Shown here: positions 1 through 12,100 of the stretch, piece after piece
Position numbering within the stretch: the stretch's first letter is position 1
How the letters are laid out: each line of letters begins with the position of its first letter
Assembly (NCBI GenBank): GCA_964035545.1
Contig: OZ037766.1
Coordinates: 17,492,222-17,556,221 of the forward strand
Direction: 5' to 3'
DNA length: 64,000 nucleotides
From: Bugula neritina
Taxonomy: Eukaryota > Bryozoa > Gymnolaemata > Cheilostomatida > Bugulidae
Notes under the pieces: generated by a model
What the model was told of the DNA's origin: nothing
Databases searched by the model: none
Seen by the model: the letters and a program-made list of their open reading frames with translations, nothing else
Made by a program: the position numbers and the translations under genes

Positions 1-1740
1 GTTGTTTAGCAATACTTCAACTGAACTTATTAATATTGCTACTGGAGTAAGTCTCGATGCAGAGACCTTCTTGTCAATAGTGACTGGTATGGCTCAGGGA
101 GGAGAAATGGCTCAAAAGTTTTTTCAAGATAGACTTTTAAATACAATAAAACCATTAATTTTTACACTGCTATTCACCGGCTTAAAATCTCTTCCTTTGA
201 CTTTGTGGCTAAATCACTTCAATCGGCCATTAAACCAAATGTTCCTAAAATATCATTTGCTAAACTTCTCATAAGTGCCAAAAGTGTCAAAGATTTGCAT
301 ACAGTTCTAGAGAAAGAAATTGGTCCCATTCCTCTTGCTCTATTTACTGAAAACGGACAGATGAGAAAAACATGCAAATTGCAACTAATGCATATTTTGG
401 AACAGAAATATCTTGGAAACAGGGTCTCCAATGATGATAGTCAACTGTCCACCAACAAATCGATCATTATTGATGGTATGTGCATACTTCACTCGACAAA
501 AACATCAGGCACTTTTTACAGCTATGCTCTGAAGATGTTGGAAATATTTCTTGAATGTGGCAAAGGATATACAAGGGTTGATGTAGTGTTTGACGTGTAT
601 TCTGAAACATCAATTACAGCACAAGAGCGTATTAGACGGGGTGCCCAATAGATGTGCTCTATTTCCATTATTCATAACAACCTGCCTGTTCCCAAAAACT
701 GGAGTGCTTTTCTGAGCAATATTCACAACAAAAATGAGTTGGTAGATTACATAGTGAAGGTGCATGGAGTAGACATATTGAGAAAATTCCAGCTGGTACA
801 TTTTTAGTGTGTAGCGCCAAAGAAGTCTGTGTTCTGCAAAACCATTATCGTTAAAATTGTAACAAATTGAAATCCAATCATGATGAAGCAGACACGAGAT
901 TAATCCTTCATGCAGCTGATGCACTGAGTGATTACGATTTGGTAGTAATAAGATCAGTAGATACCGATGTTGCTATTATTGCGCTTAACATCATCTTAGT
1001 AATGTTTTAACTGAGCAGGCTAATAAAGATGTAGTAATCTTCGTTGGAATGGGGAGTCACAAAAGATATATATCTCTTTTTGAATCAGCCAAAAAAATCT
1101 ACAAAAATTTCTCAAGAATCTATTATCACTCCATGCATTTACAGGTTGTGACTCAGTAAGTTCTATCTTCCGAATATCTAAAAAGCGTGCTTTGGAGGTA
1201 CTTGAAAAGGAAAGCTATAATCTGTCTTTAGGTTCTGATGATTGGTCCCCAGTATCAGAAGAAACATACTTAGAGTGTGAATGATTTGTCTCCAACCTAT
1301 ATGGTGCCTATGATGATATCACTGAAGCAAGATATAAAATATTGGCTTTAAAAAATGTCTCCAGTGAAGCACAGCTACCACCTAGTAGGAATTCCCTAGA
1401 ATATCACGTGAAACGAGCCAATTATCAAGTTACACTTTGGCAACTTGCTTTTACACCTATTTTACTTCATCAGCCAATTTTTGACCATGGTTGGGATACT
1501 AACTTGACTCCAATAAAATATGATTTTGAGAGCAACGCAGATGTGATTGTAACAGCATGTAAATGCAAAAAAGCAGGCTGTAAGAGTAAAGCATGCAAAT
1601 GCAAGCGCCTGATGATGAAATGCTGTGGTTTATGTGAATGTTTCGATTGCAACAACAAAAGTGGCCAGTCTTCTTTTTCAAACAAAGAGCCTGATTATGA
1701 TGATGATGGCAACAAACACAGTTCCGATGAAGAATTATAA
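1..1740 (+). pseudogene. Decayed gene of a repetitive PIN-nuclease-like, Cys-rich protein family
   Basis: Coding pieces lie in order but in shifting frames: about 2-200, 205-651, 904-993, 1130-1280 and 1342-1740, with frameshifts and stops between them, so this copy is broken. Readable landmarks are VVFDVY followed by a basic ERIRRG stretch (about 585-640), an acidic RSVDTDVAIIAL segment near 950-990, HAFTGCDS near 1133-1156, and a C-terminal Cys/Lys cluster (CKCKKAGCKSKACKCK, then CCGLCECFDC) before an acidic tail ending at 1740. I recognise this pattern from multicopy uncharacterised proteins of invertebrate genomes thought to carry a PIN/FEN-like nuclease fold; the family name is inference from memory. 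The left end lies outside the window. It may be a mobile element in a 5' intron of the TAF5L-like gene or a separate insertion. Function of this copy: none expected. Confidence 0.6.
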
Positions 1741-3120
1741 TATATTTAATTTGGTATATAAACGCTAGAGATAACAAAACTTTGTAATAAAGCTTGATCT
1801 ATTGTAAATTAAAATTTTAAATACTATCTTATTTATAAATAAATACAATTACAAATGTCTACCAATATCTGATATAAAAGAGCATAGTAATTGCTTGTGA
1901 TGCTGAAATCATAATATTACTTTTTTATGAACCATATTTTATGTTACTATACTTATGAATAAAAAAATCAAATATTAGTGGTCTGTTAATTATTGCTGAC
2001 ACTCAATTTATACAGTAAATATTGAATATTAATACTTAATAGTATTGATCGTAATCAATTATTCAAAATAAGTCAATAAGCTAATATAAATACACTAAGA
2101 ATACATTTTTATCATGCTGATGTTGTTCCTATCAACAAAGAGCAATATTATTGGGTAGAAATGCAATAATTTATAACGGAGGAGACAACTCCCATTTTAT
2201 GTTTTTTATTTGTCATGGTTGGGAAAGATGTTATATAGTTCAGAATGTAATAAAAATTGGGGAGCATTATTAGAACACAATAGAGTATTTCATACCAAAA
2301 ATCAACATTCTAAATGCTAGAACAGAAAAGTAGCAGTTTAGAGAATATCCGGTATATGCAAAAAAGTAGTTTGTCATATTATAGGCTCCGCCCACTTTTT
2401 TATTTTTGGTCAAAACTTCTGTTAGAGAAAGTTACATATGTGTACAACATTCCTTGAAAATATTTTTAATGTCAAACCTAAACTACTCAGAAAATTAAAT
2501 ATTTAGAGTTCCATAGTCCCCCCTTGAAAAATGCTGAACCCCTGTATATCCACCCCTCTCACGAGAGAACCCCCCCCCAGATACAAAAAAGGTACTCGCA
2601 GATCTGAGATCAGTAGAATGTTGGCTTTGCAGTGATATATAGCAACAAAGGTTAGTATTGATGTGCTCCACCCGCCCATTTTTGCATGTTGGCACCCCCA
2701 CTATTGGTAAAGTTTTACAAAAATACCAAGTTATAGTTTTGCTTTTATGACCTGAATTTTAATTCAAAACTGGCCACACTGTCAGTAAATGATTATGAGT
2801 TTACTATTATTGCTAAATTGACTGCTACGTTGACTCAGTAACTTGGTTGGTCGAAGGGAACCATTTTCGTGCCGACTTTAGCTCTACAGCTTGTGTAATA
2901 TTGTTTAACTTCTGCATATTTGACGTGGCTGTTGCGATCCCTAGCTTGCATTATGGCTATCCTGGTGATATGGTGGCAATTAAAGCAGTATTCATTGTTT
3001 TATTTTATTATTTTTAATAAAGGTTACTAGCACTGTAATACTTATCAAAAGCTGAAGTTGAAAGCTCCGTTGAAGTTATTTTGTTACCAGCTAAACCAAC
3101 TCTATGATACGTTGTTTTAG
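1741..3120. other. Non-coding stretch; possible 5' region or intron of the TAF5L-like gene
   Basis: AT-rich sequence without a convincing exon. A C-rich block lies at about 2515-2580. The missing N-terminal exons (LisH and most of NTD2) of the TAF5L-like gene were looked for here and not recognised, so they are either to the left of the window or too diverged to see. Confidence 0.4.
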
Positions 3121-6100
3121 GGAATTGAAGTACAGTATTTCTTTCACTCCAGACACATTGAGCTACCTTACCAGCTACCTATCTGTGAGTTTTTACAACA
3201 TTATCAAATATTGTTAGAATAAATACAGTGTTATTACATATATTTCCCCTATTTCACTCTCCGACTAGCATTCTTAAAATGCTTGCTGTAACACTAAATA
3301 TGCATTATAATGATGCAAGTGACATATTTATCCTATAAGTACCACACTATCCTGTACTTCTTAGCTGCTTGTTTGCTATATGATAAAGTTATGTACCGTA
3401 AAATCGGGTAACATTGGCCGTTTTGAGACATATTTTGGGTGTCATATGAAAGGATTACAATATTCTTCAAAATTTTTGGATGCTAAATGAAGCTTATCAA
3501 CATATGCACTAAATGAAAGAACCATTTGCAGTTTGGGACTGCTAGATCTCCTGTGGCATTAAAAAAAGTAGGTGGCCAAAGTTACCCTATTTTCGGGGTA
3601 ACTTTGGCCGGTGTCGTTATTCTCCATGTAGCTAAAGTTAGCAGCACTTGGAGCTTTTTTAGCCAGTTAGAAATTAAAGAACAACATTATTCAACTTCAT
3701 TACTACAAAAAAAAATTATTTTAGACAAAATGCAAGCTATAATAGTGTAATTATTGCATTGAAACCACAGTTATTCGAGATACATTGTTATTAAGTGTAA
3801 AAACTTTTGTATATGTATAAAAAATCATGTGATTTGCTGGCAACATTGAATAAATCACTGTACAAGTTCAAATTTCATTGAATTTAATCTTAAATTCAAG
3901 TATGCCCTTTCAAACTATAGGCTGTAGCAGTTGTCTGTAGATTTTTTAAATAATGCGTAATGTCTTCAGAATTAACTGTTGCCCATTCCGGTGCTATGTT
4001 TTGGCACAACCTGTGAGACAAGCTATCTTTATGTCTTGACATAAAACTGAGACTCCAGTGATCTTGAGGGTAGTTGCTTTTGAAATGTTGTACTCTTCTC
4101 TCACATTTGTCAAAATAGGTCTTGACTATTATTCGAAAGTCTGTTTTATCCAATGGAAAGCCCCATTGAGCCAGCTTTGTAGTAGGTATGGTCAACAATG
4201 GCTACCTCCTCTACTTGTGATAACACAGTTTGGCGTCCAGGCTTCAGCTTGTGTCTTCATGCGGCTCTGTTTTGTAGTGTTCCTTTGGTAATATCATATT
4301 TCTAGCCACTTCTTGTCAAGACTTTCCAGCTGCCAATTCTTGTGAATAAAGCAAAACCAATGATCTCCTCAGATATACCATATCTTGGAGATATTACTTT
4401 TCTTTAATATTTTCTGAGTATAATTGTCTTGAAAAATACATTTTACAATGCATGGTCAAATTCTTATATAAAAAAAAACATTAAACACAAAATTGCTGTC
4501 TGGGAACAAAAATGCATAATTCCCCATGTAATTATTTCATATTTCGGACTCTTAAGTTGTTTCAAATATATAACTAAAGCATTGGGTATAGGTGAATCAA
4601 ATGATTGTGCCTTTAGAGAGTAATGTACTATGTGTCTGAAGTAACAGAAAATTCGCAGCGCTGCCAGAAACCTACTTTGGAGTACCATTTAGTCATGGCC
4701 AAAGTTACCCCAAATTCGTCAAAAATTGTACACAGTGAATTCAAGACACATATTTTAATTTTGGATTTCAATTTATTTACCTAAATTACAAATATCCTGG
4801 TTAAATACTTACCAAAGTTCTTTAATACAAAAAAGAAAATGAGTCCAGCTTTTCTAATGCCTTCAAATAGATTAAAGTTGGACAGCGCTGAAAATCTTGT
4901 TGTCAAACAGGAAATTGAAAATGGCTGACAGCAAGAAGCAGCAAATAAGTATATCAATTATTTTTCAGGAATAGGATGCACCAATCTGCAGTCAGTGCAT
5001 ATATACAATTAAAATATCTTTAGACTTCATAGATATAGCACCAGCTACATTTTAAACATTTTTTCCAAAGTGGCCAAAGTTACCCCAAGTGGCTAAAGTT
5101 ACCCCATTTTACGGTACTATGTTGGCCACAGCTCTTCTTTCACTCTAATTTATTTTGTACATTTATTTTTTTGTAGCGTGGGTCGAATTCTATGATATTA
5201 CAAGTGTTCAATGCAAATATTGCCGTTGAAAGTGAGTGGTGCATTCAGTCATTAGTATAAATTTTAGCTCTAGTTATTGTCTGATAAGAAGCCCATAGCC
5301 AATGTACTAAGATCTATATCTTTAATATTTATTTTTGATATTGTTTAACCAGCATGCAGCTATAAAACTAGTGAGCAAATGATTTAGATTGAAATACAAG
5401 TATTACTCATGCATGAAATGACGAGTTCTTAGCTCAGAATTGTGCTGTTGCCTCAAATAGGTCTTCCACTTTTATCATGCCCTTATGTAGTTCTGCTTTT
5501 TAGCTCTTTCCTTGTCTTTTATAGTTACTACTGACAGCTCTCTAGAGCCTATTTACTCTAAAATGGACAAAGACAACTCCTCTGAAAGCAGTAGTGAAGC
5601 TATGGAGAAGCTTAAATCAGCTATAGAAGCTATGCAAGGTGTTGCCCCACCTCAACCTAGTATACGGCTTCATACCATCAGCTCTCAGTACCCAGGGTCA
5701 GTTGCAGTGTTGGAAATATCTGCTTTCCATTTGTTTTAGATGAATATTTAGCACCAGACAGACTTGAGTATGAAATATATTTCAGTTTGTTTTTTGTTGT
5801 ACATTAGGCTATTGTTGAAGTTTTTTGGATACTCCATTGTTTGCTATTTTATTTTGAGTTGTCATAGGTTCATGAAATTTTAAGGTGTAATAACTGCATG
5901 TATGATGCATCTTTCTGAATGAATTGATATGATTTAGGATTTGGTCTGAAAATTTGGCAGTTCTTGTGACACTGACTGGAGTGTCAAAATATGCTATTAT
6001 CTTTTCCATAGCACAAAGTTGTGTCATCTACTTGAAACCTCACTTTGTATATTTTAGCTTGGTTTGTGGTCACGTGACTCCTAGATATTTGGTGCTGGGG

Positions 6101-9100
6101 TGTCAAGATTCTTCTCTACGCATGTTTAGCCGGACAGGAGGACAGGGTAAACGAAAGTCAAGTTTAGAATGTAAAGTTGAGGAGGGAGAATCCTCTTACC
6201 AGTTTAACATCTCTACAGTACCACTACAGGGCGACTTTCTGGAAGACATGGAGGATTGTGCTAAACTTAATCAGTTAGATATATATATTCTTTGTTTGAG
6301 TTTTAACTGTTGGCATAGATATTTTTGTTAGTATAAATTTTGGGTTACATAGTTGCAGTTGGAAATTGTTGGTTTAAATGCTAAAATTCACAATATAGTC
6401 GGTTCAATCTGAGTTGATATACTTAATATGTAGGCATCAAGTGTATCATTATTTTATTTAAATTTGTCTTAAATTTTGTTAGAAAGATCATGAAATAGCA
6501 CTGGTTTGTATATTCACTGATGTTTGTTACTGCTATTCTTTTAGCACGCATAACACTGCACAATGTGATACCCTGAGAGGCCATAGCTCCACTGTATATA
6601 GTATAGCCAATTTTGATGATTCTGATTACTTCATAACTGGGTCGGCAGATAAAACCAGTATGTACAACTTTTCTCTTCTCCCATATTTTCAAATTATCTT
6701 ATACATCTGAATTATTTGTTTGCTGTTTTGGGTTAGAGAAGAACATTTTGCTTGTCCTATAGTAAGTTGTTTGTTTTCATCAGTAATTATTAAAGATTTG
6801 TTAATGGAGAATTATAAATTAATTTTTCTTACCTTGCTCTATTGGGTTTAGTTATTGCATTTTACAATTTATTGAGCATCGTTTTATGACAATGATTTCT
6901 AATTCCATTGCTACCATATAAATGTCCTCCTGCTATCATGGCCGAAAGAGGAATATTGCTTCAATGTGCTTTCTCACATGCTTCACTAACTATTGCCATT
7001 TAAAGATCTAATCAATTTAATTAAAATTATCGCTAATGAAGACCAATTAAGTCTGGTCAAGATATCTCCACAACAAATTGAAATATTTTGAGTTGCATCA
7101 ATATTCAACAACCACTTCATATACACTTGCTTTCCATGGATCGATCTCAGCGAGATCGATCCATAGAAATCCGGCGATAATCTCACAACCACCTATGGTG
7201 TATAGAGTTTATATAATGTTCAGAATTGTATTATTTTGTCTGGGGAAAGGATAAGATTAAATACAAGCAAAATTAATGGATATGAAAATTTGTGGGATAG
7301 TTTTTACATGGAAAATGTAACTCCTTTTTGATAAATAGGACATACAGAATGTTAATAATACTCAGTGGAGGTAGTGTTGCTTGATGTGCCTCCTTTCTTT
7401 GTTAAGTTGTCATTCCTAAAGGAGAACTCAAATATGAAACACAATTTTATAAATGGGGTATACCTGCAAGTTCTTTGGGCAAGAAGATAACTTTCATGTA
7501 TTTTTGAGAGTTTGTAAGCCACTATCCTATTGTTTATAAAGTTCAACAATTGACCTGTGTTTCTAGCAACATTTGGGGTTTTTACTTTACACTGTATTAG
7601 TCATCTGTATTAGTCACCTATGTTGGCCATCTGTATTAGTCATACATATTAGTCATCTGTAATAGCCATTGAAAAAACTATTTGTGATACAAATTTAGAT
7701 TAAAGTTATGGCAAGTTACAACATTTCAAGTTGTTATGTGATGATGAATATGGCTTGCTAAGCTTACTGATACTTCTTTTTGAGCATGTAGTAGTTTCAA
7801 GAGCTTGAAGAAGTCTCATTTCTTAATGTATATAATTATTTAAACTATTAGTTGTAGTTGTAATTAATGATTCAACAATTTTATACCTCATCAAGTTATT
7901 GCTGATTCCCGATGGTTTCATCAGTGAGTTTTGTCTCCTCTTTGCTCATCCAAGGTGCTGCATGCAAGTGCTCTGTTACCCAACAAAGTCATTATACAGC
8001 AGACAAATTCTATTTTCTTGTCTCTATTTAGTGACTGAATTTTTTGTAGTTCGTTTGTGGGACAGTGAGAAGTTAGTAAACAAAGTTATATATCGAGGCC
8101 ACACGTTGACGGTTTGGTCTCTAGCAACAGCGTGAGTACAGTCAGTACAGTTGTATTTCTACGAGATTTGTGCTAAGCATGCGCACTAGTTGAAGTAAAT
8201 GATAAATTTGTTAAATGATAACATACACTCTACTGACTGCTGACTTATTCACTAACACTTGGCCAATTATCTATTATATAATTAAAAATATTATGCTAGC
8301 TGTGACATCAGATGTCAGTTTTTCAAGTGGATCTGTCAAATAAATTGATTATTGCTGAGTAATTCTCCTTGGATGTTATACTAGTGATGTGAGTCACCAG
8401 TCTTGTTCTGAAGATGTTTTCTGTTTGTGCTCCTGAAACCTTTTAACTGATAGAAGCTACACTTGTTTGCACATATAAGTTGATTGTGTGGTGGTTTTTA
8501 ACTAACCATTACATATTAAATTGTATAACTGAAATTTACAAAAAAAGCAAGAAATGCTATTCATGGCTCTAAAAATGGACATAGCATGTTGGCAGCATGT
8601 TACCTAGCAATATCTGAAGCTAAATCAATTGATCTGTAAACTTAGCAATAAAAGTTATCTTACTTTAACTGTGTCAAATAACTAGGAATTTCACTTGAAA
8701 ACTTGATTTAAATTTATCTTATTCTCACCAATTGACTTCAACCATCAATGAACTCTCTGTTTTGCAGCCTGCATAACAATCTTGAAATAATGAAGGTAAC
8801 AGTTTTAATAGCTTACTAATCCTGACTACAAAAATGCACGTAAACAACAGAGTCGATGTGCACAATGAGTAGCAGTGACTTGAAAAAAAGTTAAAATGTA
8901 GTTAAATTGAAATTGATGCAACTGAATCATTTCACCTAAAGTTGACACTACCAACTTCTGTTTTATTTTATATTTGTTCCAGATATAACGTCTTAGCTAT
9001 AGTTCTTTCATAAAGAAACTACTATAAAACAGGTCATTTTAATTTTTTATTTAGCAACAATAGAAAATATAAGTAGAAAAAGTAATGAAAGAATAGGAAA

Positions 9101-12100
9101 AAATAAATAATCAGTTTGAGTTTGATATAAAAACACTGCATTGCATTTTCACGTGTCATTTTCATTTCCTTTTCACAGTCCAACTGTTAAACATAAATCT
9201 ACTGAATTTTTAGCTTTTTTTAGATTTGTCATAATTTAAATGTTTCATATTTGGTTATAATTATTTTATTAACGCAAAATTTTTACTTAGTTATCGTTAA
9301 ATCTAACTAGTAACAACTTTACTAGTAAAAGCACTGTTACTACGCAACTATGCACTACTATTGCAGCTGGCGCGACAAAGAGGTGCTGGGATGTTTGTTA
9401 GTTGGGCATTCGTCAGACCCAACGAACAAAAAAACGTCGTGTGAATAAGCTATAAAGGCTTGCATTAGTTAATGGACTTGTAGTTCTAAACTCTTTTGTT
9501 GAAGGGGGACAAATCTGAAAGGATATGTCACATTTTGTGTGTGTCATTAAAGTTTATGTAACCTTGTTATTCTGAAACATTTTAGTCACAGCAGTAGTTA
9601 CTTTGTCAGCTGCTCAAAAGATCGATCTGCCAAACTATGGACTACTGAATGTACATATCCACTTAGAAGTTATATAGGCCACACTATGTCTGTAGATGTA
9701 AGTGTCACTTTACTAAAATAGTATAGAAATTAATGTAAATACTCTTTAGTAACGTATTGCACACTGTGTATGTGTAAGCATTTCTATTGATTATGTAAAG
9801 ATCACAGTTGTATGCTTCATGCTTTTGGGATTTTTAGTGGATTATGGGTTAATGGGATTTGTAATAAAATTTGTCACCCAATTAAAATAGTTGAGTCCAG
9901 CATGCAGATGCTATATGACTTGCATAATTTTGCAAAATATCTTCTAAACTACAATTTGTATACAATATCCATGGATAGTCATCTTGAACATTGAAAAGTT
10001 GAAAACTTTTAAAAATAAAGTTAATATTTTGGTTATATAGTAAACCCCATGAATACTCTTTGAAAATTCAGCTGTAAACTCCTGACAAAATATAGTACAC
10101 TATCAATGAGGCAAGTTATTTACTGGTTGCATTTCTCTACATGATTCAAATAATATAGTGAAGTAGAGTGTGGCAGAGTGTGTATAAATAGTACTGCTTA
10201 TTTGAATCTTCTGTTACTAGTGTGTCAAGTTTCACCCCAACAACAGTTACATTGCCACAGCATCTCAAGACCGAACTATAAGGTTGTGGAGTGTGCAGGA
10301 GGGCAAGTGTGTAAGGCTGATGCAAGGTCACAGAGGCAGCATTTTTTCTATAGCATTCTCTCCTACTGGATTGTTACTTGCATCTGCAGGTTAGTGGCAA
10401 TAAACAGCTCGAGTAAATTCTGCTATATAGTCTTATATTGATAGGTGAATGTCTAGAAAGTTTAGGTTTAACTTGCCGGACATTCACCCATTAGTGACTG
10501 GTTAGATGGCATTCAGTTTTGTCAAATGCATTTCAGTTAATTAATCAATTTCAAACTGTATAAATACACACTTTAATAATTCTAACTACAGCTAGTTAGA
10601 TAATTATATGAATCTTTAGGATAAAGGGCAATGAAGTGCATGCATGATATCATATTTGGTTTATAGGAGTTATGTTCCTTCTTATCAGTTTTGTTGGGTC
10701 TGGCAAATGTAGCTAGACAGTGTTTACTGTGGGTTTCTAGAGTGGAGAGTGTGTAACAGTGTCATTTTAATTGATTTTCAGAATGCACAGTTAGTCACTG
10801 GAGAAGCCATAGATTTTAATAGGCTTACTAAATTGAGTAGGTTTTAGAATTTGATATATATTGCCAACTAGCCCTGTTATAGCACTTTGAAACAGAGTAG
10901 TTATGCTCTGCAAACTACAATATCACTGTTTTGTAGTATAACAAACTTTATGAAATAAAATACCTTTTATTGGAGTACAAATTAAAATTTGGGTGGCTTA
11001 GTGGAATTATGTTTGAATGATGTACACCCTATTGAGTAGTATTTTTATTCAATTTCATTTTGAGTAACCTGAATACTACAGCATCATAGGAATTTCTATG
11101 GTAGTAAAACTGTAAATGTAAACCCAGTGTCAAATACATTTAACTGAAATCACTAAATAACATGCACATGTTCATAGGAGAAGACAGGAAAATTAGGCTC
11201 TGGGATTTGGCATCTGGAGACCTGATAAAAGAGATGAGAGGTCACACAGACACTGTCAAATGTCTGGAGTTTAACCAAGATGGTTCTCTACTTTGTTCAG
11301 GTAGTGATAGTATAGTTACACCCACCTAGTGTAGTCACACCCACCTAGTGTAGTCACACCTACCTAGTATAGTCACACTCACATAGTATAGTCATACTCA
11401 CCTTGTATAGTCACACCCGCCTAGTGTAGTCACACTTACTCAGTGTAGTCACACTCACTTAGTGTAGTCACACTCACCTTGTATAGTCACACTCGCCTAG
11501 TGTAGTCACACTCAGTGTAGTCACACTCACTTAGTGTAGTCACTAGTATTTGTCTAGTTGTTAGTATTGTCAGTATTTCGTCAAACGGACCGAAATACTG
11601 TTTAGTACAAACCAAACATGGCGCTCTGATAGTCTCTGAAATCCTATAAACTGCATAAGTAGCTAAATTGTAAGTTAAAAGCATTTCCCCAATTTCTTAT
11701 ATAAATAATTGTATATTAGAAAGTTATTGCAGTTGCAAACACTTGGTTTAGTTGCCAGTGTGTTTTATGTGATGATAATTATTATATTTCTGAGGAAGTT
11801 GATGTCATCAGAATATACAGAACCTCAAAGCTTGTTGAAATATTTATTAAATAGGTTATTATATGTAAAATGTTTATTTATATTTATGTATTTACCCATA
11901 TGTTTATTTGTCTATGTCTTACTCTCCTTATGTTGTTGCTGCATTCTCAAGTCCAATTTCCCTAAGTTCATGTTTAGACTAATGGTCAAAACATTTATTC
12001 ATCCTGAAATTGAATGTATTGAATATTACAGAACATTATGAGTGGTTAGCCACCAGTTAATCATATTAGTCATAATATTATTTTTACTTTTTCATCTATT

